DNA of 64,000 bases from positions 548,007-612,006 of the forward strand of contig JANPYM010000004.1 of NCBI GenBank assembly GCA_025890175.1, written 5' to 3'. Origin of the DNA: Ciborinia camelliae (lineage: Eukaryota > Ascomycota > Leotiomycetes > Helotiales > Sclerotiniaceae). A program made the position numbers and the translations under genes. This document shows, piece after piece, positions 32,672 to 44,100 of this stretch (the first letter of the stretch is position 1; every line of letters starts with the position of its first letter). The notes beneath the pieces were generated by a model. The model saw only the letters and a program-made list of their open reading frames with translations. It was not told where the DNA came from and ran no database searches.

Positions 32672-34016
32672 TTAAACAGCCCCAGCCTGATTCATTGTAA
32701 CTCCTCTATCTGCACTCCTCCTTGCCGGACTGTCAAGCTCTTCGAAGTCTCTCGCAGCAATCTTCGCATTCTCAAGAGCACAATTGAAGCGTTCTTCTCC
32801 AGGTGGAAGGATCGCTGCCAGGTAAGTATTTGTTGTAAATTTAATGACGAACAAGCTGAAAGTTGGCATCTTCAATTCAAATAGACTAAATTGTTCGGCG
32901 GATTTCGGTGTACCAGTATAGCGGGAAGTACTTTGTTTGAAGTTCTTGATGATGTTTGAAAGGCGCTCGAATCGATCTGAGGTAGTATTTACGTCTCCCT
33001 CCGGCGATGTCCAACTTGAGACAACAAGAAACGAGGAGCGCTCAAATAAGAGAACTTCTTCAGCTTCAATGATTGTACCTAGTGAAGAGAGATGTCTTTC
33101 AATTTCTCCAAGATTTGGAACTAGATCGTGAATGATTTCTGCCCATGCTTTGTAGAGTGATTGGTCCCAAATGGATGTTGCAAATGGTACGATATTGAAA
33201 GATTCTGATTTAGATCGGACGAGTGATATTGTGTCATGGTACATGTCTTCGCGTCTGTTCGGAAGGACAAGATCCATTTTATGTACTAAGACATAGATGC
33301 TGGCGGTTGGTGAGAATTGGGCGAGAGCAGTAATGATCGAGCGATATGTTAAGACATCACGGTCGAAATCTCGAGATTCGACGTCGAAAACGTAAATAAG
33401 GACACCGACACTTGAGAAGACATGTTGACGTTGTTGGGACAAGTAGTTTTCCATGAATGCATCCTGACTATTATTTGTTAGCCATGTTGGAGCATAAAAC
33501 CGAAAAAATAGCAGGTTGGAAGAAGATAGGCCCAGAAATTGCTACAGAACTGCGAATATCTTGTAACATCTGCCAAAACTCCAATGCAAACAGTGGGTGA
33601 AACTGCCCGCACCTGTTTGCATGAAGCTCGGAAATATGAGGTGACGAGAGAACTTACCCTCCACAATCCCATAAATTCAATGTCAAATTGCCCAGAAACT
33701 TAACATGACTAAGATCGACATCGATTGTTGCTCCCAATCGTCTCGTATCCTTTGCGACATAGTTCGAAAAGATGATGCTTCTCATAGAACTCTTTCCTGA
33801 ACCTGATTTACCCATCAATAGAACCTTCTTCTTTCTTGGTTTCTTAGATTCGGATGGAGAAGAGACTGCCGCTGCGGCAGACTCCTGTTGAAGTTGGTGG
33901 TTCTCCATGTTTGGTTGAGGTTGAGAACTGGAGAAATTAAAGAGAGATCGGAAGGTGGAACTTGGAGCTTCAGCATTTGAAGCACTGGTAGGAGGGCGGT
34001 GAAAGAAGTTGTTCAT
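32672..34016 (-). CDS. GTR1: Rag-family GTPase Gtr1
   Basis: Small GTPase which, paired with Gtr2 on the vacuolar EGO complex, signals amino-acid sufficiency to TORC1. Exons 33658-34016 and 32672-33467 give 384 residues, with a phase-2 intron (GTAAGT...AATAG) splitting the switch-II motif. The G1 P-loop is [11 protein letters not shown] at about residues 68-78. G3 becomes WDCGGQDAF after splicing, and G4 is HKMD. The rest is a roadblock-type C-terminal domain ([16 protein letters not shown]). A 60-residue Ser/Gln/Asn-rich extension precedes the G-domain, longer than in yeast Gtr1 and ending in a KKPRKKK patch. The ATG at 34016 was chosen. An upstream in-frame extension to about 34109 lacks conserved character. 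Confidence 0.92.
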
Positions 34017-37000
34017 GGTTATGGTGGAGGTGGAGCCCGGTGAAATATTTATCCGATTGAATCCCAAGAAATATTTGAAAGATCCAAGACAATCTTGTAT
34101 CTTTAACAATACCTAGTAGAAATATTCATGTTTATTTTTGATACAAGTCCTGAGTATTGTTTACAAAGCTAATAACTTATGGACAAGACTAAAGGATTTG
34201 AAAGACAGGGTTCGGGGTTTAAGTGAACCTTTCTTAGCCTATTAGAAATCTATATTCTGTCTCCCTCCACATGGATTTGTCTGAAAGTCAACAAAAATCA
34301 AATATTGTTGGAAGACCTTGATAGCTACCTGTCTTTCAAGCTCAATCATGTCATCTTCTTCTCAAGAGCATGTCATGTTAGTTTCAGTCACCCGGGCTTC
34401 AAGTAGGAGCACCACCACAGCACAAGTTCAACTCTACGTTAATTTTGATCAAAGCCGGGCAGCATCACGATTTATCAGAGAGAGATGGATAGCACTACAT
34501 CTTAGACTTTCGAGCTCTTTTACTAAGCAAGGCGAAATTGCTGGTCATTTGGGGGGGATAATAATACTTGCTATTGAACAGAAATCTTGTATACAAGGCA
34601 GAAGGAGCTCTTTCCCTCTCCCGAGAAACAAGAAAGTGGTGGTAAATGAGAGCCTCTCTATAGCTCTGGTAATTTCGATTCCGATCAACCATTGGCAGGA
34701 TAAGAAATTGGAATTGGGTACCTCGAGTCTACACTAAATAAAGCAAATTCACTTCCGGCTTTCGAACGAAACGATTGCATATACACATCACGTTGGGGAC
34801 AATTTGCTCTGATCTCATCTTGGCGACAAGTCATCATGCTGAATTATCGGTATTTTTGATTTTCAGTAGTTTTCATTTCAATTTAAACACGTTTGGACGT
34901 TTGGGACGATACTTTATCATTGGACGTTTGTATTATTATAGTGGCCAGAGGCCACGAGAAACTCTCTTCAGTCTGGATCTGTCCCAATCTTGAGTTTGCA
35001 CCGTCTTTTTCTTGAACTGGAAATGATTTGTGTATTTTAGCCAGGGAGGACTATCTTCGTGCTTCGTTAGGATCGGGGCAACCAAATCTCCGGCATAATG
35101 ACGCTTAAGAAGAGACTTTGCATGTGGCGGTCTCCCGTCATTAAAACTCTCCTATTCATACTCAATTATTCTTTGTCTCTGATACACAGGCACCTCTATC
35201 ACACTAATGAGAGGTCAGCGTTGAGTGGTGGTGACATGTAGTAAAAGGACATAAATTCCCAACTAGCCCCTGCCAATAATGTTATTAAATTTGGGGAAAG
35301 TTATCATAGCCGTCCTGTCGTTCGGCTGCAATGGGTTCGCATGCACCCGTATTCCATCCTCGAGTTTTACCAAATTCGTCTATCGAATATTAGAAATCCA
35401 TTGGGATATTACAGAAAAGCCTAATCCTGCAAGTGCCTTGGACTCTATCCAAATATCGTAGATCTCACAAGCTTCTCCATCCATAAGTTGGCGCTGCTTA
35501 ACAAATATGTTATACTCTTGTATTCTCGAAGCTGAAAATTTATCTAGTCACACATTTGTTCCATTTTATATAAAGGACTTCTGTCGAGTTAACGAATGTC
35601 AATAGTTTCGAAGACCTCGTGATCAATTCTGGAGAACTCGTTGCCAAGATTACGGATGAAGTATACTGCCAATATGTATGGATTGCCAGAATTTATGTTT
35701 CCCTCATAGCAACATTGTAGAGCGGCAATCTTGGTGTCTGATGGATGGGCTAAAGTTCCGTGTGCTAGGTGCTTGACAAAACCACAAGAGAAATCTGTAA
35801 ACGGCGTCGCGAGTGATAGCTCCAATCCTAAGCCCTTATTTCTCACTTATTTGTCATTACGTATGGTCTCCTTATTGAATCTGTGTTCCATCTCTGAATC
35901 GCGTCGAATATTGGGAAGCCATTTTGGCAGAATCACGAAACTCTGTGGGAGAATGGGCCAGTAGCCCACCTCCTATTTTGCTCGCGTCTCTGCGAATGTA
36001 GACTCATCATGGGATATAACCAATATTTGAAGCTGAAGTCTCAAAGGCTTTCTTGCCCTATTCATATAGTGGAGCCATATTTATGTCAAATTTACCTACG
36101 AGACTGTAGGCCTGATCCTCGATTCTACTTGTCGTTCTTTGCGAAGCCCAAGATATTTTTTGGGCTATCGAGGCGCTTCTCCAGTTTTCCATATCGATAA
36201 TTTCCGTGGTAGTTCGAAGGTCGACTTGAAGGTCTTCCTTGCTACCAATCAGATTCCAGTTCCGGTGGAAGAAAAGTCATTTTTCTGAGGAAAGAAACTC
36301 CTGTAAAGTCCAGCCTCTAGTGAACTAATCACTAGATTTATGTCTGCCGGTTTAGAAGGATTTAGACTACTATCAATATCGCCCAAGTATGCATAGCAAA
36401 CTTCTACTTTCTAGTACCATTGCACGTGAAGCGAACATCGAAAAGCCAAGATCACCAGCTCCTAGTATTTTGGGACCGGCTGTTGTCGCGCGCTCCGAAA
36501 CATAGAGTTGATAGCTTCCGACAGTTCGGCACTGTTCGCTTTGTCAATGCAGCAGTTGTCGATCAAAACACACACATCCAATCATCTCGAGTGGCCTGCG
36601 CACAACATCCTTTAAATTTTATAAAACCTTCCGTGTTGGTGTAACCCCCGGCTTGCATTTGCATGTCGTGAAATGTTACTTCTTTTTTCCCAGCGATGCG
36701 AAAGTATGGCATAGGGTGGAATATGGCCATCGTAAAATCCCTGGTGACAACGTATCGATGTGTTTCTCAGACGCATTCTCACCTTGGCGATGAGTGTTCT
36801 AATTTTGAGTACGAAATATGCGATCTACCAGTACTCTCAATTCATGAGTTGAAGATAGCTTGGGAAAGTTCCAGTAGGTATGTGGTCCATCTATCTCATC
36901 GATATACCTTACAAAGGAACAGGGAAAGGACATGGGGGAAGATTTCCTACACTACAAATAGCTTTATACCTATGAGTAGGCTTAGCAGGTTTATTCGTTG

Positions 37001-37593
37001 ACCGTCAGGATACTTGAAGAATGAAATTCGAGAAGTTGCTAGACAAATGCGCACGTCACTTAGACATAATGTTTTCTTCTTGACAAGCATTTGGGGTGAA
37101 GATAAAGCAACCTTTCAAAGGTTTTTGTAAATACAAAAAGAAAAAAATAGTGCTCTAAGCAGTAAGCATCATTCTAAACAGGAAGGATTTCTTGAATGGA
37201 TACCAAAAAATAATTAAAGGACAATTGATCACTCAAACAGTTTCTTCACACAAGAACCAAAAGTTGTCTTCAGGACATTGAGATATTTCCAACTCGACAC
37301 TGAACCTTGAGAAATGAAGTGTCCTCCTACCCCTTTGTGCCCTGGTAGTATGTCAAGAATCGCGCAAGATATCTGGCCATCGGGAATCCTGGGATCGGCA
37401 GCCTCTACGGTTATGTTCAAGGTGTATGATGATGAGATACGGGTGTTGATGAGGGCTTATGCTGAAGGGTTATGTAATGGGAGCCGGCAGTGTGTTGTAT
37501 TGATTCACAGACTGTGGGGAGATGGGTTTTTTCTTCTAACTCGTTGTCCTCTTGTGTTCCGTTGCTTTGTTGCATTCTTGAATTTGATGTCTT
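34017..37593. other. 3.6 kb gene-poor interval
   Basis: No ORF with credible coding character. The longest, at 34318-34737 and 35589-35846, lack recognisable features. I see no tRNA, repeat array or intact transposon. Confidence 0.45.
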
Positions 37594-38031
37594 TTAGGTA
37601 TGTTGCTGATGATCCCTTGATTCTTCAAAAAAAATCTCGAAGATATCTAATATTTTCATATTCCTCTGGATAATGATGTGGACTAGTGTGTGAAAAAGGA
37701 GGTGAAGGGCGCGAGGGAGAGTTATCTTCGGTGATAGGAGCTTGGGCCGGGGATTCAAATCCGGGGTTGGTTGAGGTTTAGGATATGAGTGGAGGGTAAG
37801 TACGGCATGTTGAAACTCGCTTCCTTCGTAATGGATAGGCATCAAATCATCCTGGGTGCATGTAACAATGCTTGCTCGTTCCTCCTCTAGCCCTACACTT
37901 TTCACTGTCCCGGTCTTTGACTTCTTGCTCGTGGTCATAGGAAAATCGCTTCGATGTCTCATAATTCCTCTGGGTCTACAGTCAACGGTTTCTTCTTTAT
38001 AATAGTATCGCTGACGATTGATATCGCTCAT
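37594..38031 (-). CDS. Small hypothetical protein, uncertain
   Basis: An ORF from the ATG at 38031 reads MSDINRQRYYYKEETVDC and continues with a basic/Ser segment (TTSKKSKTGTVKSVG) and ELEERAS-like acidic residues. The first 80 or so residues have a protein-like composition. The last third is Pro/His/Leu-rich and may already be intron or 3' UTR. Another open stretch at 37229-37420 on the same strand could be a later exon. I do not recognise it and cannot settle the structure. Confidence 0.25.
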   Translation of the reverse strand: MSDINRQRYYYKEETVDCRPRGIMRHRSDFPMTTSKKSKTGTVKSVGLEEERASIVTCTQDDLMPIHYEGSEFQHAVLTLHSYPKPQPTPDLNPRPKLLSPKITLPRALHLLFHTLVHIIIQRNMKILDIFEIFFEESRDHQQHT

Positions 38032-38436
38032 ATTGCAAATTCCCGGTTCTTGAATGATGTTGAAATAGAAATTATTGCTTATTAGCAACAGAATGGACCT
38101 TATCTAAATCATTCGGATCACCAAGGATCTCTATTGGGTAATGGGTTCAAAGGTTTGTGGAAAGCTTAGTGCACCCCCTCGGGTACTCATGTAATGCTAC
38201 CCAATCTAGTAGCTTACTAACGATTATGCTGTTTGCCCGCCAAATCTCATTAAAAGTCTATAGAGAATAAAAAATCTAATATATACATTAAGTGGCATTT
38301 TGTGGAAGAAACATGTCACATTCACTAAATCCAAAGTTGCATAAAGGAAGTGGAGTATCGACTATTTGACCTAGCAATTCCTACCTATCATAACATCATT
38401 TTGTCAAACGCAACCTGTAGGCTGTATCTGAGTTGG
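38032..38436. other. Intergenic
   Basis: About 400 bp. AT-rich and without a gene. Confidence 0.5.
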
Positions 38437-39390
38437 TCATCTGACAAATTCGCAATAGTTTTTGCTCTTCTCAAAGTCCTCGTACTCGCAGTAGCAATGA
38501 CCCTTACAACAAGAACATGTATTTCTCGTGTTAACAGGTTTGAAAGATTCCCAACGTAGAAACCCTTCCTTCCCAGTACGAAGATTCTTAACCTTCACCT
38601 TACCCCAACCTTCTTCCCATGCTTCGATGTATATGCAACGGTCTCCGACTTCGGTTTCGAGAATAGGTCCGAAATTGACAGGATAGCTGGGGAGATGCTT
38701 CACGGCTAGAATGGCGCCGGGTGTTTGTCCGGCAATCGTCATGGGGTCGTTTACTTCTGGAGGCGTCTTCGTTCCGATATTATCAGGACCTATACCCAGT
38801 TGGGTTGGCGGATTCGAAGGAACAGGCATCTGAAGTGGCATAGAAACTGTTGACGAGTAAGTATTGGTGAAAAAGTCATCGATCTGTCCCCAGTCCTCCA
38901 TGATGGGAAAGTCAAAGTGCATACCATACATTCCACTCATATCCTGACCACCATAAAGGGGCACCGATCTTTGAGTTTGCAGTCCGACTGGACGTCGTGC
39001 AGAATATGCTTTCCAAGTCTCGTAGACACATCGACATTCTCCACTCAAACAGCCACATTTTCCATCATATGGAACGGGAAGTAGATCTTCCCAATCGATG
39101 GTTCCAGTCATACCAGTGCGAACATTCTCGACTTCGACCTGATTGACATTATGATGTACCAAAACCTCGACACAATCACCAACTTTCGCAAGAGGTGGGC
39201 AGAAACTGGTTACTTTCAATGTCCTTTTGACTGGAAGAACGGCGCCGAGTTGCTGGCCTTGGAAAGTTGCCGCATCCTGAAGCTGGATTACAGGTCTTCC
39301 ATTCTGTGAGTTCTTTCTCGGTGCCATCGGAAGTGGATAGTTGATAGATGCAGAGGCATCAAACGGTGTACCGGGTAGGCTGTAGTCCAT
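38437..39390 (-). CDS. Protein with two SH3-like plus Cys-rich modules, function unknown
   Basis: Single-exon protein of 317 residues without signal peptide or membrane segment. It contains the same module twice. Copy 1 is about residues 57-125 and copy 2 about 235-310. Each starts with a beta-rich, SH3-like stretch: VGDCVEVLVHHN with VENVRTGMTGTIDWEDL, and VGDRCIYIEAWEEGWG with VKNLRTGKEGFLRWESF. Each ends in a compact cysteine knot, CGCLSGECRCVYE or CSCCKGHCYCEYE. A Pro/Thr-rich linker joins the copies, and PGAILAVK precedes module 2 as QLGAVLPVK precedes module 1. SH3-like modules usually bind peptides, and the Cys cluster suggests metal or disulfides. Both are inference. The gene stands alone between gene-poor stretches. 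Confidence 0.7.
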   Translation of the reverse strand: MDYSLPGTPFDASASINYPLPMAPRKNSQNGRPVIQLQDAATFQGQQLGAVLPVKRTLKVTSFCPPLAKVGDCVEVLVHHNVNQVEVENVRTGMTGTIDWEDLLPVPYDGKCGCLSGECRCVYETWKAYSARRPVGLQTQRSVPLYGGQDMSGMYGMHFDFPIMEDWGQIDDFFTNTYSSTVSMPLQMPVPSNPPTQLGIGPDNIGTKTPPEVNDPMTIAGQTPGAILAVKHLPSYPVNFGPILETEVGDRCIYIEAWEEGWGKVKVKNLRTGKEGFLRWESFKPVNTRNTCSCCKGHCYCEYEDFEKSKNYCEFVR

Positions 39391-41152
39391 TTTGAAGGTG
39401 GTGGAGAATTTTCCAAGACTGATATATTTTCAATCATGTTCGGAAGTTGAATAAAAGTGCTAAATAGTGCTGGAACTAAGATCATCTTCGATATTAAGTA
39501 CATATACGCCCGAGCTCCGGAGAACTCTAGGCGTGGTTCCTTTTTTCTTTAAATGCGTCACGATTTACCGCGTAAAGAACCGTGATGCATCTATCCGCAT
39601 ACCAAGGCGCGTTCTCAACGCCACTATATTTCATTGGGATAAAATGACTCACATACATGGATTGAATTGGAATCACGTCGCTGTTTTCTTCTTCTCGGGC
39701 TGTAATTCCAGTAACGGGCAGACGAATATAGTATTCGTTATTTTGCATAGGAAAACAGTGCGCCACACATGCAGTTTGACAGGGTATAAATGATACCTAC
39801 TCTCCGTACTGTCCTTGTAGGGTCTCGGGTAGCCGAACGAATCGTGGGAATCCCGAGCACAATAAATTGGTAGAAATTGATCACCAATCATATTGGCTCA
39901 GTCTTCTTTCTGGTAATAGGATTTTCACATTGGAATTTGAAATCCGGAGTTTTGCAGCTTGTGTAACACACGCAAAGAATTTTTCATATATAGGTATGTA
40001 TCCTTAACAAAAACAAAATGATAAGGATACAAATGGAATGAGTTGCAGAGGCTTGGGAGAATGTATCGATTTCCAGGCCTCCAATATACCTGGATGCGCT
40101 CCAAACAACTAATCTAGCCAATAAGTGAAATTACCTTTGGCCTTTAAGAAGTAACATGTTTTCTCAAAATTGCTTAACTCCCAGCTTCATCGTATACCGC
40201 CGTTTCGTTGTTCATCCAGCATACGTCGCCTTACCAAAATCCATATTGCAATGACGGACAGTATCAGAGCCACTATGCAGTGCTTTACGTATATCCTGGG
40301 ATTTCGGTCACTTGCACCATCAAGACTTATATCGGGTGAGTCACGAAGCATGTATGTTGGAACTTGGTTCCTTCATGAATCATGATCAATGTTGACTTTG
40401 TAACATGTAAGCTGATCAACATGCTCGACTACTCTAGGTTTTTGGGGGTGCCAATGCCTCCCCCTGACCGTCAAGAGACAGTCTCGTTATCTATATTTTT
40501 TGTCGCATTTCTCTATTTTTTTATCAAGAATTATTTTAATTAGCCAAGGTTATTTCAAATGATGAACGGTTTTATCACAAGCATTTAAAACTTTTGTGAA
40601 GGCTTTAACCATAAGGAAGGTTTGGTGAGAAAATCCATCTCCTTGATTTTTGTTTCCTGCATTATTATTGAATAGGCGAAAAGTCTCAGGAGAGAACATC
40701 TGAGAATTTGTGTATATTTCTTATAGTCCATTAGTCTACACGAGGCATGATGAAAACTCGGGAAAATTTCTAATATGATCTTATTATCATTTCAATGATG
40801 AGGAGGTGTGTTAAATTAGAAGATCAATGCAATATTACAGCTAGTTGATTGAATATATTCTTTGCTTTCAACGTAGAGTAAAATCGATGATAGAGCATCG
40901 GATTTAGTTTCGTTCCCAATTTTATGTTGATGTGTATAAAGAATTACCCAAATGAGACTAAACTTTCAATTTTGAACCTTGATGTCTTCCCATGTCGAGT
41001 CACCTAGTTTAGGAGAACAGATTATTCCTATTCGATGCCATATTTCATAACTAAATAGGTATATGTATATATATATATATATATATATTAAAACTCTATC
41101 ATTGCAAGCTCTTACGCAGCCAGCCAGGTTCCAAGGACATACATTCATTACC
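39391..41152. other. Intergenic
   Basis: About 1.8 kb between the module protein's start and the PKS stop. It contains a (TA)n tract at 41066-41088. No gene accepted. Confidence 0.5.
41066..41088. repeat. (TA)n microsatellite
   Basis: An uninterrupted TA dinucleotide run of 23 bases about 65 bp downstream of the PKS stop codon. Confidence 0.95.
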
Positions 41153-44100
41153 TTAAAAAGTACACAATTTACTCTTCCCACAAATCACCTTTGCCAAAGT
41201 TTCAATACTTCCACTACTCAACAATTCCAACACCTGCAAATTTGCCTCAAATTCCCTTGCAATAAAGTTCCTAACCTCAATTGCCACCAACGAATCCAAC
41301 GCATAATTCGACAAAGATCTCGTAACATCCATATCCTCGGCTTCCAACATCAATACCGAAGGTAAAATATGCAATAATCCGCGTGTCACAACTTCCTGCG
41401 CTTCTTCAAGAGTAGCAGCGCTCTGAATCGCAGTGTGGAAGGATATCTTTTCGGTGGAAGGGGAGGAGGATGAGAGGGCTTCGTGGGCGAGACGGAGGTG
41501 TTTGAATTTTGCGTCAGAGATCCAGAAGGGTGGGGGTGTATGGATCCGCATACCGGTTATCGTGTGGTTGTTACATGTCAGAGATAGACGGCCGGTAATT
41601 GCAGCACCGAGCAGTGCTAATACTTCTGCTTCGCTAACAGTTTCGCTTCCGACATTTCTACTTACTTCAACTGCGGTTTCGTGGTTTTCCGCGAGAAAGC
41701 CGGCATCCGATACCACGGTTGGATCGATGGATGAGGCGTTTAGCCCAAGAGCTAAACGATATTGAACAAATGCATTAAGGAAAGTATTCGCGGCGGAATA
41801 TGCAGCTTGGCCTTTGGTTCCTACAGTACCAGATGCGGAGGAAAGGGCGACGAAGAAATCTAACTGTTGGGATTTCAGAGCATTGTGGAAGTTCCAGGCG
41901 CCTTGAACTTTCGATCCGATGACTGTAGTATATTCCTCATATGTCATTTTCTCAAATAGAACGTCCTGATTATATTAGCAATGTTCGAATGTCATCGGAC
42001 AGTTTACTTACTCGGAGAACCATAGCTCCATGAATGACACCTCTCACTTCAGGCATATCTGTAAACACGTCTGCGATAAGATTGTTCACTGCACCACTAT
42101 CCGTAACATCACAGCTTCGAACCACTATATTGGCACCAACAGCACTGAGATCATCAACCAACTCCTTAACTTTCCCAGTTACGGAGCCACTTCTTGATAC
42201 AAGAACAAGATGTTTAGCGCCCTTGTTAACCATCCATCTAGCCATACCTCGACCCAAACCGCCAGTTCCTCCAATGAGGATGTATGTGGCATCTGGACGA
42301 AGAATTTTGCTTCTTTTGTCTGCAGGGGGGGCCTGTAGTACTGTTAGTGTTTTGCATGATAACTTGTTTGAAGATCACTAACCTTGACCAAATCCTCCGC
42401 TTTTGGTGCAATGATTAACTTTCCATCGAAGTCCGCAGATTGTAACGTCTTGAATGCTGTCTCAACATCCGAAATCGGAAAGATTGTGTGACTGATAGGT
42501 TTGATGGTATCCTGACTCCAGAAGCTGGAGATTTGTGAAAGAAGTTTGCTCAATATATTTGGCCTTTCGATGCCTAGAGATATCAAATCTACCGAAGAAA
42601 AACTCCTGTTGATTCCACTTCCGAGTCTCGTGTAATGTTCTTGTTTTTCGAGATTGATGAAGCGCCCAAAGTTGTTTAAGCATGCAGAAATCTCTTGTAG
42701 CGTATCCGCATCTGCTGAGATACAATTCAGCACAACATCAAACTTGCCTTTATGTGTTTGTTGGAGTGTATTTGGTCCGAATGAATTATTGTGGCCTACG
42801 AATATCTCTTTGTCTGATAGTCCATACATTGACTTCAATGAGTTCCTTTTCTCAATGTTACCAACCGTTACAAAAATCTTGGCAGTTGTAGCCTGAGCGA
42901 GAATAATGGCTGCTTGCCCGAAGGCACTAGATCCTCCGTGAATTAAGACGACTTCATCCGGGAGCAGTCGTCCAATATCGTTCAAACCATAGTATGCAGA
43001 ACAAAATGCCATAGGAATCGATGCGCCGACCTCGAACGATAAGTCATTCCTGATCTTGAAAGCGGAAGACGATTTCATAATAATTCGGCTAGAGTAAACT
43101 CCTTGACAGACCGAAATTCCCGTAATATGATCGCCCTTGGAAAAGTTGGTGACATGACCACCTGTCTTCGTGACAATACCACTGCATTCACAGCCAAACC
43201 CATCACTATTGGTCTGGCCCAAAGCATTAGTGAGGTCTAATGGATTCATACCGATAGCTTTAACTTCAACCTCGATCTCGTCATTTTCTAATGGTTCATC
43301 TGGTGATGCATCGATGAAGTGAAGGGTTTCAAAAGCGCCTGGCATTGATATAGCCATCTTCAGTAGTCTTTCTTCTTGCACAAATGGTGTTAACTCCAGA
43401 ACAGAAGCTTTTGATTGTTTGTGGACATATTCGTTCATATCTGTATCATTGATGATACGCGGTGTGAGAACTACGCCCTTTCTCTCCATGAATTCCAGTT
43501 CGCAATTCGCGTCGGCTTGTGAACCAAAGACAACCTTGAAGACTTCCATTATAGTTTTGGTTGCGTTATCATTATTAACATTCTCAGGGTCCAAATCTAA
43601 TGTTGCAAACTTGAGCGTCGTCTCAGAGCGAATACTTCGGCTCAGACCAGTGACCATGTTGGCGTTAGGGTCGGATGAGTTGAGATATGCTCCTCGGACA
43701 ACCCAAAGTATTCCACGAGGACTAATCAATGCTTTTTGCAACGCAAGAAATTGGGTTGACGACAGGGTTGACAACAAAGGTTCATCAAGTTCTGAGATAA
43801 AAAGACATAGCTTTTCGGCTGTTTCAATATGAGATAAATGGCCAGTCTCGGGTCTTTGCCTAGTTAAATGCTCCAAAGCATCGGCCAGTTTGGATGCAAG
43901 AGCTTTTTGCTCGTTTGAATTGCCATGGACAATGACAATTCCTTCAGATTGCTTCTCGTTATTTTCAACTCCATTCGTTGTGCCATTAGATAGTCCATTG
44001 GAGACTTCCGATGCCCCATTTGATGTGTTACCGTGTTCCGAGGGGGTGCAAGACGGAATTATGGGCTCCCAATCTAATTTATAACAAATTCTGTGCACAT

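Noticed and set aside
34318..34737. 139-codon open frame on the plus strand
   Set aside because: No recognisable motifs and no supporting splice or start signals.
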